This document shows, piece by piece, positions 16,765-26,023 of a stretch of DNA of 64,000 bases (position 1 is the stretch's first letter; each line of letters begins with the position of its first letter). The notes under the pieces are model-generated. The model saw only the letters and a list, made by a program, of their open reading frames with translations, was not told the DNA's origin and searched no databases. The position numbers were made by a program, and so were the translations under genes. Source of the stretch: Candidatus Thorarchaeota archaeon (GTDB lineage Archaea > Asgardarchaeota > Thorarchaeia > Thorarchaeales > Thorarchaeaceae); assembly GCA_016933575.1 (NCBI GenBank), contig JAFGAR010000081.1, positions 62,001 to 126,000 of the forward strand, written 5' to 3'.

Positions 16765-18603
16765 TTACTTCGAAGTGTAAAGTATCTCATCCCAAGGTTG
16801 TCTGTAGAGACCCGCACGCTGTCTCTTTTGATCAAAGATGTGCCCCATCATCCCAATTGACCTTCCTAACACAAACAACCCATTCAACATTTCAGTATCT
16901 AAGATATCTTGCTTCTCCTCAACCGTGAGATCCAAATTCTCCATGAGGTCTAAGAAACAGATACCGATACATCCATCCACATTGAGAATCAAGTTATTTC
17001 GCTTGACTGTCGTTAATTTTTCGACTTCAAGTGCGTAATCAAGGTACGGATGATTTGGAAAGTTGTTTCGAACGTATTCCTTGAGCAATTCCACACGAAT
17101 GTCTGGATTCTGGACAGATTTTACACGATGTCCGATTCCAGGGATGTTCATGCCTACGACATCCTTCATGTAGTCAATGAATTCTTGAGGGGTCTTACCG
17201 GAGTCAAATGCATTCTTGAAGTACTTTGCCGCATCTGAGATTGCTCCCCCAAATCTGGGTCCTACCGTTAGAATGCCTGAAGCTAAGGAAGACATGAGAT
17301 CTTTGCCAGCTCTAGCTGTCACAATTGCATTATGTGCGCCTGACACGGCTGGACCATGATCTGCAGTCAATTTTAGCACAATATCGATGTATTTCTGTGC
17401 AAATTCAGGGAATTCTTTCTTGAACCAGAGATGTCCTATCACATAACCAAGTGATAGGTCTTCTCGTATGATCTTGTCAATGGGTACACCATTGTAAGTG
17501 AGTACATCACCAGTTTCGTTTGATATTGTTGTGACGACATCAGTTGGCCGACGTACGATTCCCCTTGCAATAGCCTGATTGAAGTCCATGGGAAGTTCCG
17601 GTGGGTCGAATTCGACAACAGGATCTATCTTGCCATCAGACATCAATCTCTCGAATATTTCTCTAATCTTATCTCCAAAGTCATCAAATGATGTTGGTAC
17701 AATTACTCCAACATCAGCCAAAGCTTTATTCTTTGCATCTGCGGTTTCCAATTCAGTTCCAGCCATTGCTCCAGCATGCCCAAACTGAACGCCTGCAGGA
17801 AAGACCTTGGAACATGTACCTGTCACCCACATGACTATAGGCTTCTTTATTTTGTTGTTCTTAATAGCATCAACAATGGTATATTCATCCTTTCCGCCAA
17901 CTTCTCCAAGACACACAATCATTTTGATTTTTGGATTGGCCTCAAATCTTAGGATATGATCAATGAGTGTTGAACCTGGATAGCGGTCTCCGCCTATAGC
18001 TATTCCCTCATAGATGCCATCGGAGTTTTGAGCAATCATGAAGTACATCTCATTGCTCATTCCTCCTGACTTTGACACAAATCCTACACTCCCAGGTCTA
18101 TAGAGTTTTGATTTGATAATGTTATCAATAGTCCCTGCTGTGTTGGCAATCTTAAAGCCTCCAGCAAGAATCCCTCCTACAGTTGCTGGTCCAATGATGA
18201 CTTTATTATTTTTAGAGGCTAACTTGATTAGTTCTCTACTTTGTCTCTCAGGAATTCCTTCTGCTATGATGACAACGGTTCTAATGCTTGCAGTTTCAAG
18301 AGCTTCCTTCGAGGTAGGATACGAGGATCTGAACGATGAGAAGTTAATCATTACATCAGCATTTGGATGATTTTTAACAGCTAACTCAAAAGTCCTATAG
18401 ACAGGTATTACAATCTCCTTACTACCCCAGAAGACCTTGTGATATTCAACAGCTCCCTCTTGAGTCAGATGAATTACCGCAGCCACACTTGGAGTATCTC
18501 TTTTACAGATATAATCAAAGTCTAGCATTCTTTGAATCGCATTCGCCTGAAACCCGTAGATGATGGCCTGTGTATTTCTATCAAATAGATCGTATTTCTC
18601 CAT
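16765..18603 (-). CDS. aclA: ATP-citrate lyase, catalytic subunit (citryl-CoA ligase/citrate synthase-like part)
   Basis: This 612-residue protein matches the C-terminal half of animal ATP-citrate lyase (AclA in green sulfur bacterial naming). It has a CoA-binding Rossmann part (PATVGGI, LYRPGSVGFVSKSGGMSNE), the block IAIGGDRYPGSTLIDH, and the phosphohistidine motif FGHAGAM with H276. The last 260 residues are citrate synthase-like, with PAVSGAHNAI and IPGIGHRVKS. With its partner it cleaves citrate, ATP and CoA to acetyl-CoA and oxaloacetate. The partner gene ends two bases upstream. This is one of the clearest calls in the window. Confidence 0.93.
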   Translation of the reverse strand: MEKYDLFDRNTQAIIYGFQANAIQRMLDFDYICKRDTPSVAAVIHLTQEGAVEYHKVFWGSKEIVIPVYRTFELAVKNHPNADVMINFSSFRSSYPTSKEALETASIRTVVIIAEGIPERQSRELIKLASKNNKVIIGPATVGGILAGGFKIANTAGTIDNIIKSKLYRPGSVGFVSKSGGMSNEMYFMIAQNSDGIYEGIAIGGDRYPGSTLIDHILRFEANPKIKMIVCLGEVGGKDEYTIVDAIKNNKIKKPIVMWVTGTCSKVFPAGVQFGHAGAMAGTELETADAKNKALADVGVIVPTSFDDFGDKIREIFERLMSDGKIDPVVEFDPPELPMDFNQAIARGIVRRPTDVVTTISNETGDVLTYNGVPIDKIIREDLSLGYVIGHLWFKKEFPEFAQKYIDIVLKLTADHGPAVSGAHNAIVTARAGKDLMSSLASGILTVGPRFGGAISDAAKYFKNAFDSGKTPQEFIDYMKDVVGMNIPGIGHRVKSVQNPDIRVELLKEYVRNNFPNHPYLDYALEVEKLTTVKRNNLILNVDGCIGICFLDLMENLDLTVEEKQDILDTEMLNGLFVLGRSIGMMGHIFDQKRQRAGLYRQPWDEILYTSK

Positions 18604-18604
18604 T

Positions 18605-19888
18605 TTAGTTACCCTCCCCTAATGCAAGTGGAACAATTCTTGTCATGTGCGTATACCTATCATAGACTTCGATAGGAACTCCAATCTCTTTTCCAACATC
18701 TCGCATGAGCTCGAGTCCTTCGGTTTCATTTGGACCACCGCGTCGCACATAGATTCTTACATTTGCATCTTTTAGCTTCTGGGCTGATTTTCTTAGTGCA
18801 CTTACAATCCCCTGAAATGTTGCCTTGACATCAGTGAAGTTTGCTATTCCTCCTCCAATTAGAAGGAATTTTGGTCTATTCTTCGGATCTGGTTTCTCTG
18901 TCATCAGGTCAATGATTGTCTGGGCATATAGCTCTGTGTGTTCCCGTGTTGGGTTGCCACTATATTCTCCATAATTCGCTAGTTCATTACCAAAGCCAAG
19001 ATCAACAATCGTGTCCGCGTATATCACACTGGCTCCGCCTCCAGCAACCATAGTCCAGACACGACCTTTTCGATTTAGAATTGTAAGTTTCAATGAAGAG
19101 CCAGTCTGTTCATCTATGCTCTGTATAAACGCCTCTTCCTTGGACGATTTCTGACCAAAGGATGCTGGAAACTCAATCGGAGATTCGGGATTTCCCCATG
19201 TATTTGCATGTCTGAATGCGGCAGTGTCGTCTAGACGAGCTTTCAAATCCAGAGGTACAATAAGACCATCAGGGGTCAATGCAAATGGGTTAATCTCTAG
19301 AAATGCGAAATCCTGATCAACATACACTTTGAAAAGTCCCTTTAGGAATGGGATGACTATTTTCTTGAGTTCACCCAAGCCCTTGATCTTTCCTTCTAGG
19401 TCAAAGTCCGTGATATCCGTACCAATTGGGATTGGTATATGGAGTACTTTATCCCAGTTCTCCTCCACGAATATGCCCCCTTCGAAAGAGAAGTGCAAAA
19501 TATCATATTCTCTTTCTGATGTGATAGATACATAGAACTCCTTCTCATGAGGTATGAATGGTTCCACTAGAAATCGTTTCAGTTCTCCTTTTGTACTCCC
19601 AACCTCAATCTGCCTTCCTAGATTCTCCTTCACAAATTTCTTCAACTGGGTTAGATCAGCATCAAGAAGTAGTAAGTTTGCTTTTCCTCTCTTGCCAAAC
19701 AGCTGATCTGGTTTTGCGACCAGTCTATCTGTCTTCAACCAGGGGTGTTCTTTCTCGAACTTGACCCAGTTGGTCTTCGGAGTAATTACAGCAAGTTTAC
19801 GATGATACTTGAATTCTGGAAAGTATTTTTCCAGTTCATCAGCTATAAGTTTCTTTGCAGAATATTCGTAGATTGATCTCTGTGCCAT
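18605..19888 (-). CDS. aclB: ATP-citrate lyase, ATP-grasp subunit
   Basis: The 427-residue protein matches the N-terminal half of animal ATP-citrate lyase: an ATP-grasp domain (KPDQLFGKRGKANL, FVEPFIPHEKEFYVSI, AFLEINPFAL) and a succinyl-CoA synthetase beta-like domain with VAGGGASVIYADT and GNPTREHTELYAQT. It supplies the nucleotide-binding and citrate-phosphorylating half of the enzyme. It lies 19 bases downstream of aconitase and is followed directly by the catalytic subunit. Naming follows the green sulfur bacterial scheme; plant naming is reversed. Confidence 0.92.
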   Translation of the reverse strand: MAQRSIYEYSAKKLIADELEKYFPEFKYHRKLAVITPKTNWVKFEKEHPWLKTDRLVAKPDQLFGKRGKANLLLLDADLTQLKKFVKENLGRQIEVGSTKGELKRFLVEPFIPHEKEFYVSITSEREYDILHFSFEGGIFVEENWDKVLHIPIPIGTDITDFDLEGKIKGLGELKKIVIPFLKGLFKVYVDQDFAFLEINPFALTPDGLIVPLDLKARLDDTAAFRHANTWGNPESPIEFPASFGQKSSKEEAFIQSIDEQTGSSLKLTILNRKGRVWTMVAGGGASVIYADTIVDLGFGNELANYGEYSGNPTREHTELYAQTIIDLMTEKPDPKNRPKFLLIGGGIANFTDVKATFQGIVSALRKSAQKLKDANVRIYVRRGGPNETEGLELMRDVGKEIGVPIEVYDRYTHMTRIVPLALGEGN

Positions 19889-19907
19889 AGAAATACCTCC
19901 TCTAGTT

Positions 19908-21854
19908 CTATACTCCTCCTCCTTTCGTATAGTTCAGAAGCCCTCCAGCCAACACTATGTTTCGCTCTCGGTCAGTTAGTTGGCAGGTAATGGGTATCTT
20001 GGTACCCTTCCGTTTATTTATGATGAAGAAATGTGGTTCCCCCGCTTCAAGGATTTTACGGATTCCTTTAACATCAAGGATGTCACTTGCATCGATTTTT
20101 TCGAATAATGTAGCATCATCCAATGTACAGGGTAAAATTCCAAAATTGATGAGATTTGCCTTATGGATTCTCGCGAAGGATTTTGCGAGAATCATCTTCA
20201 CCCCAAGGTACATTGGTGCAAGGGCTGCATGTTCTCTACTAGAACCCTGTCCATAATTATTTCCTGCAAGTATGACTCCGCCTCCTCTATCCTTTGCCCT
20301 GAGTGCAATCGATACGAATGATGGATCGACTTGTTCAAAGACATGCATGCTAATCTCCGGAAGGTTTGACCGCAATGGCAAGATCTTTGCGCCTGCTGGC
20401 ATGATGTGGTCTGTTGTGATATCATCATTGAGTTTAATGAGTACTTGGATAGACGAGAGGCTTTTTGGAAGTGGGTCCATCTTTGGTAAGGGCACAATAT
20501 TGGGTCCTCTAATAACCTCTACACTTTCTGGTTTATCTGATGGTGGAAGTATCATAGAGTCATCAATATCGATTTTCGCAGGTAGATTAATTTTTAGTGC
20601 TGCACCAAGCTTCTTTGGATCTGTTATTTCGCCGAAAATTGCTGCTGCAACTGCAACCTCTGGACTTACCAAGTAGACTTCTGCATCAGCTGTACCACTC
20701 CTTCCGCTGAAGTTTCGATTGAAAGTTCTGAGTGATACTCCTCCTGATGGTGGTGCAAATCCCATGCCGATACACGGTCCGCATGCGCTCTCTAGGATTC
20801 TTGCTCCTGCAGAGATGATATCAGCAAGTTGTCCATTTTTGGCTAGATATGATAGTACCTGACGAGAACCCGGTGAAACTCCCAATACTGTATTCGGATG
20901 TATTTTCCGCCCCTTCAATAGTCCACCTACTGCGAGCATATCTTTCAGGGAGGAATTTGTGCAAGAACCAATCGCAACTTGATCAACTTTTAATCCGATA
21001 AGTTCAGAAAGTGGTACAACATTGCCCGGAGAATGAGGTTTTGCTATAAGTGGCTCAAGTTTACTTAGATTTATCTTGATAACCTGTTCAAAGTCCTTTT
21101 CGTTTGCTTCAGGAATCTCTACCCAATCATGTTCTCTCTGTTGCATGATTAGAAACTCTTTCGTGATCTCATCAGAAGGAAAGATTGACGTCGTAGCCCC
21201 TGTTTCAGCCCCCATATTTGTTATTGTAGCCCTCTCTGGAACTGAGAGTTCTTTTATCCCCGGTCCAAAGTATTCCAGAATCTTGTCTACTCCTCCTTTG
21301 ACCCCAAGCCTTCGTAGAACTTCGAGAACAATATCCTTAGCTGAAACATATTCAGGCATTTTACCAGATAGATGTACTCCGATTATCTCTGGTGCCTTCA
21401 GGTAATAAGCTCCTCCACCCATTGCAACAGCAACATCGAGGCCTCCTGCACCAATTGCTATCATCCCTACCCCACCTGCTGTGGGTGTATGAGAGTCAGA
21501 TCCGATGAGAGTTCTCCCTGGTTTTGAAAATCGTTCTAGGAAAACCTGATGGCATATACCATTTCCCGGCCTTGAAAAATAGATGCCATATTTTGCAGCG
21601 ACTGTTTGTAGGTATCTGTGGTCATCAGGATTCCTAAAGTCCGTCTGTAGTGTATTATGATCTATAAATGATACCGACAGTTCAGTCTTGACCCTCTCTA
21701 GACCCATTGCCTCAAATTGAAGATAAGCGAGTGTCCCTGTGGCATCTTGGGTAAGTGTGCGGTCAATCTTAATTCCAATTTCATCGCCAGGGTGAAGCTC
21801 TGGATCCCCTGACATAATATGCTCAGAAAGTATCATTCTTGCTATTGAGGTCAT
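19908..21854 (-). CDS. acn: Aconitate hydratase
   Basis: This 648-residue enzyme interconverts citrate and isocitrate through a [4Fe-4S] cluster. Recognisable blocks are SVSFIDHNTLQ, GSDSHTPTAGGVGM, GSCTNSS with the first cluster cysteine, and SACGPCIGMG with the other two. The swivelling C-terminal domain has GNNYGQGSSREHAAL. The length is close to the mitochondrial/short aconitase type, without the extra length of AcnA/IRP proteins. It is the first gene of the set acn-aclB-aclA-icd. A 15-base palindrome and a TATA-like AATTTATAG (minus strand) lie upstream. Confidence 0.92.
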   Translation of the reverse strand: MTSIARMILSEHIMSGDPELHPGDEIGIKIDRTLTQDATGTLAYLQFEAMGLERVKTELSVSFIDHNTLQTDFRNPDDHRYLQTVAAKYGIYFSRPGNGICHQVFLERFSKPGRTLIGSDSHTPTAGGVGMIAIGAGGLDVAVAMGGGAYYLKAPEIIGVHLSGKMPEYVSAKDIVLEVLRRLGVKGGVDKILEYFGPGIKELSVPERATITNMGAETGATTSIFPSDEITKEFLIMQQREHDWVEIPEANEKDFEQVIKINLSKLEPLIAKPHSPGNVVPLSELIGLKVDQVAIGSCTNSSLKDMLAVGGLLKGRKIHPNTVLGVSPGSRQVLSYLAKNGQLADIISAGARILESACGPCIGMGFAPPSGGVSLRTFNRNFSGRSGTADAEVYLVSPEVAVAAAIFGEITDPKKLGAALKINLPAKIDIDDSMILPPSDKPESVEVIRGPNIVPLPKMDPLPKSLSSIQVLIKLNDDITTDHIMPAGAKILPLRSNLPEISMHVFEQVDPSFVSIALRAKDRGGGVILAGNNYGQGSSREHAALAPMYLGVKMILAKSFARIHKANLINFGILPCTLDDATLFEKIDASDILDVKGIRKILEAGEPHFFIINKRKGTKIPITCQLTDRERNIVLAGGLLNYTKGGGV

Positions 21855-21991
21855 TTCTTATGAGCACCTTCTTTTAGATACTCTGACTCCTCTAATGAGA
21901 ACTGGCCAAGAGAAACTACAATGACCCTCTCACGTGTTTGCCGCGCAATCTCCAGCTATAAATTCTTGTTGATGCCACCCCTTCACAAGAA

Positions 21992-22006
21992 TGTCGAAAT
22001 TCGACA
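21992..22006. promoter_or_regulatory. 15-base palindrome upstream of acn operon
   Basis: TGTCGAA-A-TTCGACA is a perfect inverted repeat with seven-base arms. It sits about 30 bases upstream of a TATA-like element (about 21955-21964, minus strand), in a 225-base gap with no gene. It is a candidate binding site for a regulator of the citrate-cleavage operon. Confidence 0.45.
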
Positions 22007-22079
22007 CAAAATGTACGTTTTAAGACCACATCAATTACCAAGCTAGTGATTTGATGATATTTATTGTTTCTATTTTCTT

Positions 22080-22646
22080 CTAACCAAGCTTATTCTCGCC
22101 ATAAAAGAGCTGACCAAGTCTCTTCATCGCATCACGAACGCACTCTTTCTTTCCACTGACTTGAAGATGGCGATCTCCATTAAGAAAGACATTGACCCGG
22201 CAGTCTTCTGCAAGCTCTGATACAATCTCCACAGGAATATAATCTGGAAGTTTGATCCTAAAGTAGGCAGTGTCTTTATCTCGTGGAATATCTGAGATTG
22301 GCACCTTGGTATCGATATCCGTGTGAAGCAATTTTCCCTCTAATGCTAGATTGAATTTATGTTCCCACACCTTTCGAAAATCAGGTCCAACTCTCTCTTC
22401 TGCTCTGATAAGGAGTGAGTCTTTGAGAACAAGCACTTTCTGTTCTATCTCAAGTTTCAGTTGGGTGTCACCGCCTTCTCCAGCTCTGATATCATCTTCA
22501 AAGGAACTGAGATATTCTATGACCATCTTTGAGTTTCTAAGATCCGCATAAGCTAAATCTGAGAGAACGACACCGTTTCTCTCTAACTCTCCCATTAGAT
22601 CATTTAGAACCATCCAGACGGAGCGAAGATCAGCAAGCGAAGTCAT
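22080..22646 (-). CDS. Conserved archaeal protein of unknown function (possibly DUF2096) downstream of hdrA
   Basis: This 188-residue protein begins MTSLADLRSVWMVLNDLM and has a mostly helical N-terminal half and an alpha/beta C-terminal half ending in a KH-like surface (a hydrophobic strand, LQVSGKKECVRDAMKRLG). It resembles a small archaeal uncharacterised family that I recall as DUF2096, but I am not sure of this. ATG 22646 is strongly supported: AAGGAG lies upstream and it begins five bases after the hdrA stop. Co-translation suggests a role linked to HdrA, such as assembly, but the sequence shows no metal or cofactor motif. Confidence 0.6.
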   Translation of the reverse strand: MTSLADLRSVWMVLNDLMGELERNGVVLSDLAYADLRNSKMVIEYLSSFEDDIRAGEGGDTQLKLEIEQKVLVLKDSLLIRAEERVGPDFRKVWEHKFNLALEGKLLHTDIDTKVPISDIPRDKDTAYFRIKLPDYIPVEIVSELAEDCRVNVFLNGDRHLQVSGKKECVRDAMKRLGQLFYGENKLG

Positions 22647-22650
22647 GGAA

Positions 22651-25600
22651 TCACTCCTTGAGCATATCTTCAATCTCATCGAGCAAACTCTGTTCTCTCC
22701 ACCATCGTAGATCTCTTGCTCCAGTGGGGCAAATAGCTGCACATGCTCCACATCCTTCACATCTTAATTCATCAGTGACACTCTTTTTAACGCCAGGTTC
22801 GACCTCGACCATGCTAATCGCATCATATGGACAAATTTCAGAATAGTGGCAGAGATCACATCCAACACATAATTCTTCGTCGACTTCGGCTGTAAGCAGC
22901 TCTATCTCAACTGTTCCCAAGTTTAGCGGAATACTTGCCTCATTTGCGGCTCCTCTTGCTTGGTTTATTGAGTCTGACACATTCTTTGCATAGGTGCAAC
23001 CAAGAAAGACACCAGGAACAGTAGTCTCAACAGGACGGAATTTCATATGCATTTCAGATAGAAAACCATCCTGTCCTCTATTGATTCCCAATGCTCTAGT
23101 CAATTCACTGACGTCGTGTGGTGCTTCAAGACCCAGAGCAAGGACTACCATATCCGAGTGAATCTTGAAAGTCTCTTGAGAGAGTGTATCGTATATCGTC
23201 ACAATAGCTTCATCACCATCAGGAGACTTCTCCACAGTAATAGGTTGCTCACGCTCCCATCTAAGGTACGCAACGCCATTCTGTCTATTTTCTCTCCACA
23301 TCTCTTCCATACCGTTAGCAAATGGACGGATATGTTCCTTATACGCTGAGAATATCTTTGTTTCAGGGAATATCTCTTTCAACTCATGTTGAATCGATAT
23401 CACTGCTGAACAACACACTCTAGAACAATATCTATTGCCTTCACCAGGATTCTGACGTGATCCTACACAATGGATGAATACTGGATTCTTTGGAGCCTTC
23501 TTTAACTCGCCATTCCTAAGTTTTCTCTCCAAATCAAGTGTAGTAATAACACTTGGAACAACCCCCCAACCATATTCACCCTCTTTTGGATCGTAAGTGT
23601 CCATGCCAACAGCTATTACCATCGTACCAATTCGATGAACGGTTTGCTCGCCTGTTTTAACATCTTCAACATGGATATCATAGTTGCCATACGAACCATC
23701 ACGACCAACTACTTTCGTATTCAAAATGACCTTGATTCGTTTCTCCTTCTTTATCCGCGCGACAAGACCATCGACGATTTCTTGTGCAGAATTCATCTTG
23801 GGAAAGATATTATGTAATTCATTGAGTCGTCCTCCAAGTCTATCCTGTTTCTCAATGAGTAGAACATCAAATCCTTTTCTTGCAATATCGAGAGCTCCTG
23901 TCATTCCCGAAACTCCGCCACCCACAACCATCGAGGTTCGAGTCACCTCAACTCTCTTACGAGGCACTTCTTCATTGTTGAGTGCCTTTGCTACTCCACT
24001 TCGGATCATATCTTGCGCTTTCTCTTGCCGTACCTCTGGTGGCGCTTGGGTATGAACCAATGCAAGATGTTCTCGTAGACCTACAGGACCTACGAGATAA
24101 TATCCAGAGAGACCTGCAGCTTCCATTGCATTTCGGAATGTCTGTTCATGTTGAAGTGGCGAACATGAACCTACAACAATACGGTTGAGTTTATGTTCTT
24201 TTATCGCATTTGTAACAAATTCCTGTCCTGGATCCGAGCACATGAAGATGTAGTCTGTTGAAAATGCAACATGTGGAATGTCCTTTGCCCAGTCTGCTAG
24301 TGCCTTCGGATCAATCTCATTAGAGATGATACCTCCGCAATGGCAAATGAAGACGCCCACTCTTGGTTCATCACCCATCTCAGCAGGTGGTACTTCAGGA
24401 GGCATTTCGGGCACGGGAATTGGCAATATTGAATGAGCTGCCATTGCTGCACCCTTTCCCTCATTCACAGAATCTGTACCATCACGCGGGCCATGAGCGC
24501 ATCCCGCAACAAAGATACCAGGTCTGTTTGTTTCCAATGCTCCTGCATTTGGATCTCGTTCCTTTACCCAACCTGTTTCGTCAAGGTCAATTTTTAAAAT
24601 CTTTGCTAGATTTTCCAAGTCCTTCATTGGTCTGAAACTTGAGTTGAGAACGACCATAGATATCTTATCAAGTTCAATTATATTTCCTGTTTCTGTATCC
24701 TCCATCTTTACAAACAAGTCGTGAGTGTCGGGATCTTCTTGAATCTCAGCCACTCTACCTCTGATGAACTTGACCCCACGATTCTTTTCAGTATCCCAGA
24801 GAAACTCTTCCAATGCCTTTCCAGCAGTGCGCATGTCCATATAGGTGTAAATTATCTCGCAGTGATCTTCAGGATAATGCATCCTTGTGACCTGTGCAAG
24901 CTTCACACCAAAGGAACAACATACACGGTTACAATGATTGCTATAACCCTGTATATTCTCACGTACATCTCTGCTGCCTACGCAATTGACAAAGAGTACC
25001 TTACTTGGTTCTCTTCCATCCGAAGGTCTTACCATGTGGGCGTCCGTCGGTCCAGTAGGGTGCGTTTGTCTGTCATATTCAAGCGATGTGACAACATTTG
25101 GAAATACACCATACCCGTATTCTCCATAGTCAAATGGTTTGTATTCTTCAAAACCTGTCGCAACAATAATCGAACCAACATTAAGCGTGTATACCTTGTC
25201 TTCATCAGTGTAATCAATGCACCCCTGAGGACAAATGGCAGCACAAGTTCCACAGCCTATGCAGACATCTCTATCAATGGTGGCTACTAGTGGGATCTGT
25301 TGTGCAAAGTTGAAGTAAATTGCTTTTCTGAGAGACAACCCAAAGTCATATTCGTTTGGAACCTCTATTGGACACGATTTTACACAGAGGCCACAGCCAG
25401 TGCATTTATTCTCATCAACATACCTTGCTTTCTTTCGGATAGTGACTGTGAAGTTACCTGCTTCACCTTCTACCTTCTCCACTGTAGATAATGCATGTAT
25501 TGTGATATTCTGATGTTTTCCAACAAAGGAAGTAAGTGGTGTCATGACGCATGCAGAACACTCTAAGGCGGGGAAGATCTTGTAGATGGCAACATAGTTA

Positions 25601-25755
25601 CCTCCAATATTTACCGTCTTCTCAATCATGTGAGCATGATGTCCACCATTTGCCAATCCAAGGGCGGCATTGATACCGGCCATTCCACCACCGATTATCA
25701 AAACATCCGTGGGTTTAGCACTATTATCCGATTTTTTGGCTGCCTCGCTGACCAT
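22651..25755 (-). CDS. hdrA: Tandem-fused HdrA (flavin-bifurcation-type heterodisulfide reductase subunit A)
   Basis: The 1034-residue protein is a head-to-tail fusion of two HdrA-like modules. Module 1 (1-460) starts with the FAD motif GGGMAG (22-27), a cysteine pair in ECSACVMTP (66, 69), and two inserted [4Fe-4S] motifs (about 118-128 and 165-175). An N-terminal HdrA-type domain (CHCGGI at 471-476) then opens module 2, with a second FAD motif GGGVSG near 612-617. The C terminus (963-1010) has two more cluster motifs, CVGCDLC...CP with an enlarged last gap, and CEGCGACAAICP. Module 2 lacks the cysteine pair of module 1 at the matching position. HdrA takes electrons and passes them to HdrC/HdrB and ferredoxin; the hdrCB pairs are 9 kb away. 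Confidence 0.9.
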   Translation of the reverse strand: MVSEAAKKSDNSAKPTDVLIIGGGMAGINAALGLANGGHHAHMIEKTVNIGGNYVAIYKIFPALECSACVMTPLTSFVGKHQNITIHALSTVEKVEGEAGNFTVTIRKKARYVDENKCTGCGLCVKSCPIEVPNEYDFGLSLRKAIYFNFAQQIPLVATIDRDVCIGCGTCAAICPQGCIDYTDEDKVYTLNVGSIIVATGFEEYKPFDYGEYGYGVFPNVVTSLEYDRQTHPTGPTDAHMVRPSDGREPSKVLFVNCVGSRDVRENIQGYSNHCNRVCCSFGVKLAQVTRMHYPEDHCEIIYTYMDMRTAGKALEEFLWDTEKNRGVKFIRGRVAEIQEDPDTHDLFVKMEDTETGNIIELDKISMVVLNSSFRPMKDLENLAKILKIDLDETGWVKERDPNAGALETNRPGIFVAGCAHGPRDGTDSVNEGKGAAMAAHSILPIPVPEMPPEVPPAEMGDEPRVGVFICHCGGIISNEIDPKALADWAKDIPHVAFSTDYIFMCSDPGQEFVTNAIKEHKLNRIVVGSCSPLQHEQTFRNAMEAAGLSGYYLVGPVGLREHLALVHTQAPPEVRQEKAQDMIRSGVAKALNNEEVPRKRVEVTRTSMVVGGGVSGMTGALDIARKGFDVLLIEKQDRLGGRLNELHNIFPKMNSAQEIVDGLVARIKKEKRIKVILNTKVVGRDGSYGNYDIHVEDVKTGEQTVHRIGTMVIAVGMDTYDPKEGEYGWGVVPSVITTLDLERKLRNGELKKAPKNPVFIHCVGSRQNPGEGNRYCSRVCCSAVISIQHELKEIFPETKIFSAYKEHIRPFANGMEEMWRENRQNGVAYLRWEREQPITVEKSPDGDEAIVTIYDTLSQETFKIHSDMVVLALGLEAPHDVSELTRALGINRGQDGFLSEMHMKFRPVETTVPGVFLGCTYAKNVSDSINQARGAANEASIPLNLGTVEIELLTAEVDEELCVGCDLCHYSEICPYDAISMVEVEPGVKKSVTDELRCEGCGACAAICPTGARDLRWWREQSLLDEIEDMLKE

Positions 25756-25920
25756 AGGAACAGACTCCGTTGTCAGGTAGTAACGACGGCATCAACAGAG
25801 GGGGTGATATAATCTTTCTGTCGTGACCTTTACTACAATATCTATTCCCGAAAATTCGGTTGTGCACTCACACAGAATCGCTTATCAGTAATGAATTGAG
25901 CATGATCTTTGAGGACTGTA

Positions 25921-25940
25921 ATTAGAACACGTGTTCTAAT
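25921..25940. promoter_or_regulatory. Perfect 20-bp palindrome upstream of hydBGDA, candidate operator
   Basis: ATTAGAACAC/GTGTTCTAAT is perfectly self-complementary over 20 bases. It ends 20 bases before a TATA-like TTTATTAATA and about 84 bases before the hydB start, in the divergent region shared with hdrA. The chance of such symmetry at a given site is about one in a million, so a dimeric regulator is likely. The regulator is not identified. Confidence 0.65.
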
Positions 25941-25960
25941 GATACGTCCACATCTTTCAT

Positions 25961-25970
25961 TTTATTAATA
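25961..25970 (+). promoter_or_regulatory. TATA box for hydBGDA
   Basis: TTTATTAATA lies about 54 bases upstream of the TTG start of hydB and just downstream of the 20-bp palindrome. The spacing would place transcription start near 25995, leaving a short leader with GAGGTG. Confidence 0.5.
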
Positions 25971-26023
25971 ACCCACGATGGTACATCCTTGTCGACCGTA
26001 ATTACTGCGAGGTGTATCCCGAT

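Noticed and set aside
20272..20676. 134-codon open frame on the plus strand opposite aconitase
   Set aside because: It is the antisense shadow of a well-conserved aconitase region; the translation is low-complexity and unlike any family.
24721..25290. 189-codon open frame on the plus strand opposite hdrA
   Set aside because: It lies fully inside the strongly supported HdrA frame, has no recognisable domain and no ribosome-binding context.
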